A stretch of 11,208 nucleotides of DNA from JAWWBS01 sp033720815 (lineage in GTDB: Bacteria > Pseudomonadota > Gammaproteobacteria > Natronospirales > JAJUFS01). A program made the translations under genes and the position numbers. Shown here one piece after another: positions 1 to 6,166 of this stretch (positions are counted from its first letter, which is position 1; each line of letters opens with the position of its first letter). The DNA is taken from NCBI GenBank assembly GCA_033720815.1, contig JAWWBT010000076.1, forward strand, positions 1 to 11,208, read 5' to 3'. A model generated the notes under the pieces. It was given only the letters and a program-made list of their open reading frames with translations. It had not been told where the DNA came from and did no database searches.

Positions 1-608
1 GCATTCTCGATCGCGCTGACGAACTGGCCGAAATCCGCATCGCTGTCGACCGGGTTGAATTCGGACGCGTTGACGATCAGCAGCGGCGAAGCCGCGTAGT
101 GATGGAACAGGCGCGAGTACGCGTCGGCGAGTTTTTCGAGGTAACCCGGCTCGATCTGCTGCTCGAAACCGATGCCGCGCTTCTCGATCCGGCGCATCAG
201 CACTTCGACCGGCGCCTGCAAGTAGATGACCAGGTCGGGACGTGGCGCATCGATCGCCAGGTGTCGGTAGGTCTGTTCGTACAGTGCCAGTTCGTCCGGG
301 TCGAGCGTGATCTCGGCAAACAGGCGATCCTTTTCGAGCAGGAAATCCATCACGCGCACCGGGCTGAACATGTCGGCCTGGCGCAGGTCCTGCATCTGCC
401 GCGCGCGCTGGAACAGGAAGAACAACTGGGTGGGAAGCGCATAGCGCTTCGGCGACTCGTAGAAACGTTCGAGAAACGGATTTTCTTCAGCCTGCTCGAG
501 CACCAGGTCGCTGCCGTAATGGGCGGCGAGACGCCGTGCGAGGCTGGTCTTGCCGACGCCGATCGGTCCTTCGATCACGATATGCCGGGGCTGTCTCTCT
601 GCCGTCAT
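1..608 (-). CDS. Deoxynucleoside kinase (dAK/dGK-like), C-terminus cut by window edge
   Basis: This cytoplasmic kinase should phosphorylate deoxynucleosides to their 5'-monophosphates for dNTP salvage. Reading the minus strand from the ATG at 608-606, the protein begins MTAERQPRHIVIEGPIGVGK. It has a Walker A loop at residues 14-22 (GPIGVGKTS) and an Asn-Pro-Phe-Leu segment near residue 46 (EENPFLERFY). Further on come a QLFFLFQRARQMQ segment and a FLLEKDRLFAEITL segment, where family members carry substrate-site acidic and arginine residues. A lid-like RRIEKRGIGFEQQI stretch follows. About 202 codons are present and the family usually has roughly 210-220, so only the last few residues are missing. 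The ATG overlaps the folK stop in an ATGA, preceded by an AAGGA ribosome site, which implies translational coupling. The family call is firm. Substrate preference (dA, dG or broader) cannot be read from the sequence. Confidence 0.88.
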   Translation of the reverse strand, partial: MTAERQPRHIVIEGPIGVGKTSLARRLAAHYGSDLVLEQAEENPFLERFYESPKRYALPTQLFFLFQRARQMQDLRQADMFSPVRVMDFLLEKDRLFAEITLDPDELALYEQTYRHLAIDAPRPDLVIYLQAPVEVLMRRIEKRGIGFEQQIEPGYLEKLADAYSRLFHHYAASPLLIVNASEFNPVDSDADFGQFVSAIEN

Positions 609-1129
609 CGTTCCTTTCCGTCGTCTGCAAGGCACGTGATCCCGCTCGAATCCACGGCTGCCGCCAGCTTGCTCACCGCCCCGATCCCGGGAATTTCGAG
701 TTCGGGTTCGAGTTCCCGCAAAGGATACAGCACGAAGTTGCGTTGCGGGATGCCCGGATGCGGCACGACCAGGCGATCCGATTCGATCACCTCATCACCG
801 TATAAAAGGATATCGAGGTCCAGCGTACGCGGCCCCCAGTGCTGCTCCCGGCGGCGATCGTGCGCCGCCTCGATGACCTGGAGGGATTCAAGCAATGCGA
901 GCGGTTCGAGGAGGGTCGTGATCTCGGCAACGCCATTGATGAAATCGTCCTGCGCCACCGGGCCCATCGGTGCCGAGCAGTACCAGGAAGAACGCCGCAG
1001 GAATTCGGTGCCGGGGAGGTCGGCCAGCATGGCGCAGGCTGATTCGAGCTGTTCGCGCGGACCACCCACCTCACCGGCCAGGTTGCTGCCCAGCGCGATC
1101 CAGCTCGTGGTCCCGGCGCTCTCAGTCAT
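605..1129 (-). CDS. folK: 2-amino-4-hydroxy-6-hydroxymethyldihydropteridine pyrophosphokinase
   Basis: FolK (HPPK) transfers pyrophosphate from ATP to 6-hydroxymethyl-7,8-dihydropterin, the step before dihydropteroate synthase in folate synthesis; it is cytoplasmic. The protein has 174 residues from the ATG at 1129-1127, near the usual family size (about 160). It opens MTESAGTTSWIALGSN, the typical HPPK beginning. It carries RSSWYCSAPMG and FINGVAEI, and the HPPK signature WGPRTLDLDILLYGD, whose two aspartates bind magnesium. HPGIPQRNFVLYPL follows. The reading frame is open for 27 more codons upstream, but that part lies over the Arg/Gly-rich end of pcnB and is low-complexity. The ATG at 1129 has an AAGGG ribosome site and fits the family N-terminus. 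The gene overlaps pcnB by 8 bp and the downstream kinase by 4 bp, so it is operonic with both. Confidence 0.95.
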   Translation of the reverse strand: MTESAGTTSWIALGSNLAGEVGGPREQLESACAMLADLPGTEFLRRSSWYCSAPMGPVAQDDFINGVAEITTLLEPLALLESLQVIEAAHDRRREQHWGPRTLDLDILLYGDEVIESDRLVVPHPGIPQRNFVLYPLRELEPELEIPGIGAVSKLAAAVDSSGITCLADDGKER

Positions 1130-2468
1130 TGTTGCCCTTGCCGCCACGGCCACCCCGCCGGCGAGAACGCCCGCCACGACGGCGACCACCGCCCCTGCTG
1201 CCGCCATCACTACCGGAGGGAGCGCTCAGCATTTCGCGTTGTTTCGGGCCATCGACGACCTGCACGTCGGTCCAGAACTGCGCCGTTTCGAGGTCGACTT
1301 CACCGACCTCCGCGCGCAACAGCATGAAGTCGTAGGCGGCGCGAAAGCGCGGATGACCCAGCAGGCTCAGCGCCCGCTTGCCCGACTTGAACCGGAAGCG
1401 GGACTGCAACTGCCAGACCTCGCGCATCGGCACCGCAAAGCGCTTCGGCAAGGCGACGAACTGCTGCTGCCGCGATGTCACTTCATCGGCAGCGATATGC
1501 AGGGCCTCGGCCGGCTTGCAACCGGACTTCTCCAGTTCGGCCACCTGCTGCTGCACCGGGTCCCAGAGGAACGCCGCGAACAGGAAGAAGGGGCTCACCG
1601 GCTTGTCATCGGAGATGCGCTCGTCCGTATTCTTCAGCGCACGCGCCACGAAGGCCTGGCCGCCGGAATCCGGGTCGCGCTGGAAGGCCTTTTCGGTCAG
1701 CGGGAAAAGCTCCTGCATCAGGCCGTAATCGCGCAATTGCTCCCAGGTATCCACGGCCTTGCCGGCCAGGAACAGCTTGAGGATTTCCTCGAACAGCCGT
1801 GCCGGCGGGATATCGCGCAGCAACGGCGCCAGTTCGGCAATCGGCGCAGCTGTCGTTTTCTCGATGCGGAAGCCGAGCTTGGCCGCGAAGCGCACGGCGC
1901 GCAGCATGCGCACCGGATCTTCGCGGTAACGCGTTTCCGGATCGCCGATCAGGCGCAACAGGCCCTTGTCGAGATCCGGCACCCCGGCGACGTGGTCCAC
2001 CACCGAAAAATCGGCAATGTTGTAATAGAGCGCGTTGACGGTGAAATCACGGCGGAAAGCATCCTCTTCCAGCGTGCCGTAGACGTTATCGCGCAGGATG
2101 CGGCCAGAATCGTCCAGCGACAGTTCGGGATGGTCTTCATCGGCCTGCTGGGCTCGGAAGGTGGCGACCTCGATGATCTCCCGACCGAAGCGCACGTGCA
2201 CCAGCTTGAACCGCCGCCCGATCATCCGCGCGTTGCGAAACAGGTCGTTTACCTGCTCCGGCGAGGCATCGGTGGCAATGTCGAAATCCTTCGGCTCAAG
2301 CCCCAGCAACAGGTCGCGCACGCCACCACCGACAAGGAAGGCCTGGTAACCGGCATTGTGCAACCGGTACAGGACCTTCAGCGCGTTCGGGGATATGCGT
2401 GAGCGGGATATGTTGTGGTCAGGTCGTTCGATGATGACCTTGCTGTTTTTTGCGTCTTCCGTTGGCAC
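1122..2468 (-). CDS. pcnB: Poly(A) polymerase I
   Basis: PcnB adds 3' poly(A) tails to RNA, which in gammaproteobacteria promotes decay of mRNA fragments, regulatory RNAs and defective tRNAs. The 448-aa protein has the class II nucleotidyltransferase fold. FLVGGGVRDLLLG lies at residues 44-56 and the catalytic carboxylates fall in KDFDIATDA (D61, D63). GRRFKLVHVRFGREIIEVAT (84-103) favours poly(A) polymerase over CCA-adding enzyme. DNVYGTLEEDAFRRDFTVNA (127-146) and the YREDPVRMLRAVRFAAKLGF region (181-200) follow. The C-terminus (about 423-446) is a low-complexity Arg/Gly tail, a positively charged end typical of PcnB. The start is GTG at 2468-2466 with only a weak ribosome site. No in-frame ATG occurs before residue 82, so a later start would remove the catalytic motif. 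It is the first gene of the pcnB-folK-kinase operon and is divergent from tRNA-Glu. Confidence 0.95.
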   Translation of the reverse strand: MPTEDAKNSKVIIERPDHNISRSRISPNALKVLYRLHNAGYQAFLVGGGVRDLLLGLEPKDFDIATDASPEQVNDLFRNARMIGRRFKLVHVRFGREIIEVATFRAQQADEDHPELSLDDSGRILRDNVYGTLEEDAFRRDFTVNALYYNIADFSVVDHVAGVPDLDKGLLRLIGDPETRYREDPVRMLRAVRFAAKLGFRIEKTTAAPIAELAPLLRDIPPARLFEEILKLFLAGKAVDTWEQLRDYGLMQELFPLTEKAFQRDPDSGGQAFVARALKNTDERISDDKPVSPFFLFAAFLWDPVQQQVAELEKSGCKPAEALHIAADEVTSRQQQFVALPKRFAVPMREVWQLQSRFRFKSGKRALSLLGHPRFRAAYDFMLLRAEVGEVDLETAQFWTDVQVVDGPKQREMLSAPSGSDGGSRGGGRRRGGRSRRRGGRGGKGNND

Positions 2469-2485
2469 GGTTGCTTGATTTCCAC

Positions 2486-2514
2486 TTTCAGCGCGAGGCG
2501 AAGCCTCGTATAAT
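2486..2514 (+). promoter_or_regulatory. Candidate tRNA-Glu promoter with palindromic spacer
   Basis: A perfect TATAAT sits at 2509-2514, 39 bases before the tRNA. A weak -35 candidate (TTTCAG, 2486-2491) lies 17 bp upstream. The spacer holds a perfect inverted repeat, CGAGGC-GAA-GCCTCG, at 2494-2508. The stretch after the -10 is GC-rich, as in stringently controlled tRNA promoters. The same A/T-rich box read on the minus strand (TATTAT) could also help the divergent pcnB operon. The -10 is convincing; the -35 and any operator role are guesses. Confidence 0.6.
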
Positions 2515-2553
2515 AGCAGCCTGTCGCGGTCCCGTGGCAGTTCAAGCGGTAAA

Positions 2554-2628
2554 GCTCCCTTCGTCTAGTGGTTAGGACGTGGCCCTCTCAAGGCTGAAAC
2601 ACGAGTTCGAATCTCGTAGGGAGCGCCA
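2554..2628 (+). tRNA. tRNA-Glu (anticodon CTC)
   Basis: A full cloverleaf can be drawn. The acceptor strands GCTCCCT and AGGGAGC pair over seven base pairs. The D arm is GTCTAGTGGTTAGGAC, the anticodon loop CTCTCAA, the variable loop 4 nt, and the T arm ACGAG-TTCGAAT-CTCGT. Discriminator G and an encoded CCA (2626-2628) complete it. The anticodon CTC (2587-2589) reads GAG. The missing base 47 and the T11-A24 pair agree with known glutamate tRNA identity features. The anticodon stem (TGGCC with GGCTG) is weak, with two adjacent G-T wobble pairs at its outer end. Most gammaproteobacteria read both Glu codons with a UUC tRNA, so this is likely an additional isoacceptor. Confidence 0.95.
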
Positions 2629-2698
2629 ACCGCTCCCGCACATAGGCCATAGAGCGCCAACCGCTCCCGCATTCAGGCTATAGAGTGCCAACCGCTCG
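2619..2698 (+). repeat. 31-bp tandem repeat starting within the tRNA-Glu 3' end (about 2.5 units)
   Basis: Units start at 2621, 2652 and 2683, an exact 31-bp period. The first 20 bases of units 1 and 2 are identical (gagcgccaaccgctcccgca). Their 11-base spacers (cataggccata and ttcaggctata) share 7 of 11 positions. The third, partial unit matches 14 of the first 15 bases. The first 8 bases are the last 8 of the tRNA, including CCA. Each unit can fold: GAGCG-ccaac-CGCTC, extended to GGGAGCG/CGCTCCC in unit 1. Unit 3 keeps the stem through a G-T pair. No T-run follows, so these are not ordinary intrinsic terminators. They may be processing or stabilising elements of the tRNA transcript. Confidence 0.85.
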
Positions 2699-2781
2699 TT
2701 CCCGAAGCTCCCCGAATCGATAATCCGGCAGTCTTTTGCCAGTTTGGCAGTTGCTCGCCACCCTCGTCCCTGCATCGCGAC

Positions 2782-2810
2782 TTGATCTCCCGTGATCTCC
2801 GTGGGATACA
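2782..2810 (+). promoter_or_regulatory. Weak candidate promoter for the exported protein/carboxypeptidase operon
   Basis: TTGATC (2782-2787) and GATACA (2805-2810) are spaced 17 bp and lie just upstream of the ribosome site of the gene starting at 2840. Each box matches consensus only partly (4/6 and 3/6). The rest of 2699-2839 contains no gene. It does hold a short inverted repeat TGCCA-GTT-TGGCA at 2737-2749. Confidence 0.25.
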
Positions 2811-2839
2811 GGAATCCGGGGTTCGACGGGAGAAAGACC

Positions 2840-3859
2840 ATGCGCCATTCCACCCTGCCAGCCGTTCTTGTCCTGCTGCTCGCACCAGCCACGGGTTCAG
2901 CACTGGTGGGCGATGCGATCATTCTGGAGCCCGAACAGCTCGAAACCCTCGAGCAGGTTTCCAGGGATATGGAGAAGACTTCGGCATCCGACGCCCTGGA
3001 ACATCTCATCGCAAAGCCCGCCGGCGAGCCTCTTACTGAATACCGCCTGCGCAAGGCACTGCTCGCACAAGCCCTGCCACTCGATCCCGTCACCCGCAAC
3101 CAGGTCGAATCACTGACCCGGCGTGATGCAAGAGTGATGGTATGGATGGAACATCCCGGCACAACGCGCAGGCCCGGTGTCGCCATCGATGTTGCAGCCA
3201 CCGCGAAACACCTGCTCCGACAGGATGATTCATTCAGGAAGGCACAGCAGATATCCGCGGCTGCCTTCGCCGGCAAGTCCCTGCACGTTGATGACGAAAA
3301 CGCCTGGCGCACGTTCGCAAGGATGGTCGACGCCGACCTCGCGGCTGCAACCCTACGCGCGCACCTCGGCCAGTCGCCGGTTGAAAAAGCCCTTGCCGAC
3401 CTAGCGATAGCGACCGGGTCGAGCGAGCTCGCAATGGACCTCGTGTCGAAGGGTAACGGCGAGCGCCTGGTGAACCTGGCCGGGGACGTACTCAACGCCT
3501 TCCCGAACTCGCAGGAGAGGCTTGTGAAAGCCGGGCTGCAACAACCGGAACTGGCAGCCGTGATGCTCGGTGAGCTTCGCGATCACGCCAATACACCCTG
3601 GGCTCGGGAGCTGCTGAAAAGGGAACTCGAAAGCCCGCAACTGGGTATCGCTGCAGCGGTATCCATCGGTCGCGGCGGTGACGATGCCCTGCTTGCCGAC
3701 ATGTATTCATTGCTGGCCAGCAACAGCCCGGGGGCACCCAATGCAGCGCTTGCACTGCACATGAGCCATTCGCCCTACGCCATCACGCTCCTGCAGCGCT
3801 ACCTTGACGAACAGCCGGATGGACAGCTTGCCGGCCAGGTAAAGGAGTGGCTGAAATGA
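2840..3859 (+). CDS. Exported helix-rich protein of unknown function
   Basis: I do not recognise a named family. The 339-aa product starts MRHSTLPAVLVLLLAPATGS, a clear signal peptide with likely cleavage near residue 21 (GSA before LVG), so it should reach the periplasm or beyond. The mature part has no cysteine and is rich in Ala, Leu and charged residues. From about residue 150 onward it shows helical-pair spacing resembling HEAT or TPR-like solenoids (for example ALADLAIATG, AAVMLGELRDHA, AALALHMSHSP). The start at 2840 has a GGGAGA ribosome site 6 bases upstream. A frame extension to 2792 would spoil the signal peptide. Its TGA overlaps the ATG of the following carboxypeptidase (ATGA), so the two are translationally coupled and probably work together, perhaps as partner, scaffold or inhibitor. 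That role is inference only. Confidence 0.8.
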   Translation: MRHSTLPAVLVLLLAPATGSALVGDAIILEPEQLETLEQVSRDMEKTSASDALEHLIAKPAGEPLTEYRLRKALLAQALPLDPVTRNQVESLTRRDARVMVWMEHPGTTRRPGVAIDVAATAKHLLRQDDSFRKAQQISAAAFAGKSLHVDDENAWRTFARMVDADLAAATLRAHLGQSPVEKALADLAIATGSSELAMDLVSKGNGERLVNLAGDVLNAFPNSQERLVKAGLQQPELAAVMLGELRDHANTPWARELLKRELESPQLGIAAAVSIGRGGDDALLADMYSLLASNSPGAPNAALALHMSHSPYAITLLQRYLDEQPDGQLAGQVKEWLK

Positions 3860-5697
3860 AAATCCGTCGCATCCTCCTTGCCAGCCTCCTCCTGGTGCCT
3901 GTGGCACAAGCCGAGGAATTCACCTACACGGAAAACGACAACAGCGGAAACAACATCGCCCTGGGCTATCCGCCACCGCAGCCGGTGGCCACGAATACGC
4001 CCGGTGCATACTTCCGCGAGTACGACTTCATGCACGCCGTGCACCAGTCGCTCGCGATGAACAACGACTTCATCGCAGCCAGCATCATCGGCCAGACATG
4101 GGTAGGTGAAGATATCTGGGCATACCGGTTCGGCGACCCGGACAACCTGTCGAACGCGGGCACCGCGGAGGGTTCGGTCCTGGTGAATGCCGGCATTCAC
4201 GCCCGTGAATGGCAAACCCAGGAAGCCTCGACAGGCCTGATGGAATATCTCGCATCGATTGCCAATGACGGTGGTGTGGGTGAATACCTGAAGGACAACC
4301 TCAATATCGTCATTATCCCGTCGCACAACACGGACGGTTTTCGCCAGACACAGACCTTCTGGCAGTCAGTCACGAACACCGAGGCCCAGCCGCGCGATGG
4401 CCGCATGCGTCGAAAGAACCTGCATGCTCCGAGTGGCGCAACGGTTGACGACTCGCTGTCGACGACCGGCGATAACCTCTATGGCGTTGACCTCAACCGC
4501 AATTCGAAATGGGGCTTCGCGGATAACGGCGGATCCAGCGGCGACCTGACCAACCTCACCTATCGCGGTGCAAGCATCGCCAGCGAACCTGAAACGCAGG
4601 CTCTACTGAATGCGATTGATCTCGCACCGAACCTGCGCTTCTATGAAGACACGCATTCCTTTTCGCAGCTGATGTTCGTGCCACAGACGGGCAATACGAA
4701 ACGCGACGAGCAGGCGCGTAATCTCGCGCAATTGATGTCGGACGCCGTTGGCGGAAGTTACGCCGTCAGCGCAGACCCGGTAGGTGGCGCGATCGGCACG
4801 ACGGCAGACTATTTCGCCTATGAATTCGGTGTGCCGGCATGGACACTTGAACTGGAACCGCAATACCAGCTCGGTGCCACCCAGTACGGCGGTATCGGCG
4901 TTTCGCACGACGGCTTCATCCTGCCCGAAGCGGAGGTTCCGCGCTTGCGTGACGAGTACAACGCCATGCACCTCGACACCTTCTACGACCGTGCAGGCCC
5001 TGCACACCTGGCCAGGGTCATCATTCGCGACACGACCAGTGGCGACATCCTTTACAGCGTCTCATGGCTGGCTGGCGACCCGAACCGGAGCCTGTCCACT
5101 GCCGCTGACGAAGCGCTGCAGCCCGGTGGAAGCTACGAGGTCTGGCTCGCTTTCGACAAGCCGATGCGCTATGCCGGCGACACTCGCGCGCCGAATATCG
5201 AGCTGGTGCCTGAAGATGGCGGAACCGCACTGGCCGCCACCATCAGTAACGGAGCCTGGCTTGCTGCGGCCGGTGGTCCACCCAGCGGCTACTGGGCGTA
5301 TGCCAGGGATGCCTACCGTTTCGACCTCGACCTGCCAACAGGTATTGCCGACGGTCGCTGGATGATCGTCATCGATACGACGGATGCGACCGGTGCCAGC
5401 CTGGATGCCAACCCCGAAACCATCGTCGGCTTCGAGAACGGTGTATGGACGGATTACGAGACCTACTACCTGCGCGGAGTCACTGACCCGCAGGAAGGCA
5501 ACAGCGACTGCAACAATGCGGTACGCATCGGTAACGACAGTTCGACTGCAATGTTCAATCGTGGCAACTGCTTCAACTACCTTGCCGACATCGACGGTGT
5601 GGAACCCTCTTCCGGCGGTGGCGGTGGCGCCTTTACCTGGTTGGTACTTGCAGGATTGCTGTTCGGGTTTTCAGTGAAGCGGCGCCGCATGCAATAA
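3856..5697 (+). CDS. Secreted zinc carboxypeptidase (peptidase family M14) with GlyGly-CTERM-like tail
   Basis: This metallo-carboxypeptidase should remove C-terminal residues from peptides outside the cytoplasm. The 613-aa precursor has a signal peptide (MKIRRILLASLLLVPVAQA, cut after residue 19). Zinc ligands are H115 and E118 in GIHAREW and H267 in DTHSFSQLMFVP. Substrate-carboxylate binders are N214-R215 in VDLNRN. The catalytic glutamate is E332 in WTLELEP. The pattern matches carboxypeptidase A and B, so the site appears intact. After the catalytic domain (to about 375) comes a beta-rich C-terminal region with C552 and C572, a possible disulfide. The end is S-S-G5, a hydrophobic segment (592-607) and KRRRM, the layout of GlyGly-CTERM sorting tails. 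The ATG at 3856 has an AAGGAG ribosome site 8 bases upstream; the in-frame GTG at 3847 does not. Specificity (basic or hydrophobic) cannot be assigned. Confidence 0.92.
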   Translation: MKIRRILLASLLLVPVAQAEEFTYTENDNSGNNIALGYPPPQPVATNTPGAYFREYDFMHAVHQSLAMNNDFIAASIIGQTWVGEDIWAYRFGDPDNLSNAGTAEGSVLVNAGIHAREWQTQEASTGLMEYLASIANDGGVGEYLKDNLNIVIIPSHNTDGFRQTQTFWQSVTNTEAQPRDGRMRRKNLHAPSGATVDDSLSTTGDNLYGVDLNRNSKWGFADNGGSSGDLTNLTYRGASIASEPETQALLNAIDLAPNLRFYEDTHSFSQLMFVPQTGNTKRDEQARNLAQLMSDAVGGSYAVSADPVGGAIGTTADYFAYEFGVPAWTLELEPQYQLGATQYGGIGVSHDGFILPEAEVPRLRDEYNAMHLDTFYDRAGPAHLARVIIRDTTSGDILYSVSWLAGDPNRSLSTAADEALQPGGSYEVWLAFDKPMRYAGDTRAPNIELVPEDGGTALAATISNGAWLAAAGGPPSGYWAYARDAYRFDLDLPTGIADGRWMIVIDTTDATGASLDANPETIVGFENGVWTDYETYYLRGVTDPQEGNSDCNNAVRIGNDSSTAMFNRGNCFNYLADIDGVEPSSGGGGGAFTWLVLAGLLFGFSVKRRRMQ

Positions 5698-5731
5698 TCG
5701 CAGCCCGTTTCCCGCTGCCAGCAACCCATCC

Positions 5732-6151
5732 ATGCAGAAATTGAAGATATTGCTTCGCCGGCTTGCCTCGGCGGGCTACGACTTCCTGGTGCTGTTCGCT
5801 ATCTGGGTCTTCGCAACCGGTGCGCTGATGCCGTTTACCGGCGGCGCGATCGACCCGCCGTTGCCGTACAACATCCCATTTGACCTCTACATACTCGGTG
5901 TCAGCTTTGCCTACCTCGGCTGGTTCTGGACGCACGGCGGCCAGACACTGGGCATGAAGGCGTGGAAACTGGAAGTGGTCACCGTGGATGGAGCGCCGAT
6001 CGGTTTCAATGCAGCACTGAAACGATTCGGTCTCGCACTGGTTTCATGGCTACTGCTAGGTGCAGGCTGGTTATGGCTGTTGTTCGATCGCGATGCGCTG
6101 ACGTTTCACGACCGCTACAGCGGTACGCGCGTGCGCCGCGTGGACAGCTAA
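5732..6151 (+). CDS. RDD family integral membrane protein
   Basis: This small 139-aa inner-membrane protein belongs to the RDD family, named after conserved Arg and Asp residues. Some members are linked to ion or solute transport, but most have no known role. Family features are RRLASAGYDFLVL before and in the first membrane segment (about 15-34), a second segment (about 52-67), GGQTLGMKAWKLEVV, and a third segment (about 104-121). It closes with LLFDRDALTFHDRYSGTRV, the usual family end. It lies 34 bp after the carboxypeptidase with no visible terminator, so it may be cotranscribed. The ATG at 5732 has no clear ribosome site. It is convergent with lptG, with 15 bp between them. A link to lipopolysaccharide export is possible from position but not shown. 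Confidence 0.88.
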   Translation: MQKLKILLRRLASAGYDFLVLFAIWVFATGALMPFTGGAIDPPLPYNIPFDLYILGVSFAYLGWFWTHGGQTLGMKAWKLEVVTVDGAPIGFNAALKRFGLALVSWLLLGAGWLWLLFDRDALTFHDRYSGTRVRRVDS

Positions 6152-6166
6152 CGAAACTGGCCTGCG

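Noticed and set aside
1130..1210. Longer folK start giving 27 extra residues
   Set aside because: The extension is Ala/Val/Gly low-complexity read from the other frame of the pcnB Arg/Gly tail; the ATG at 1129 has a ribosome site and the family N-terminus.
99..2402. 767-codon open frame on the plus strand
   Set aside because: It lies wholly antisense to the kinase, folK and pcnB, all with clear family motifs. Its translation is low-complexity Arg/Gln/His-rich, as expected from the opposite strand of GC-rich genes.
2621..2698. CRISPR array
   Set aside because: The 31-bp period and 20-bp identity look superficially similar. The spacers are only 11 bp and similar to each other, the first unit is part of a tRNA, and no cas gene is present.
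2609..2700. Phage or integrative-element attachment site at the tRNA-Glu 3' end
   Set aside because: Copies are adjacent tandem units rather than a distant direct repeat, only 8 tRNA bases are shared, and no integrase is found in the window.
2572..3495. 307-codon minus-strand frame over the tRNA and the exported-protein gene
   Set aside because: Overlaps the tRNA and is Ser/Arg-rich without domains. The plus-strand gene has a ribosome site, a signal peptide and a coupled partner.
3847..3855. GTG start three codons upstream for the carboxypeptidase
   Set aside because: The AAGGAG ribosome site overlaps that codon, so it cannot serve it; it is well placed for the ATG at 3856.
6152..6166. Bidirectional terminator between the RDD gene and lptG
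   Set aside because: Only 15 bp separate the stops and no stem with a T-run on either strand is visible.
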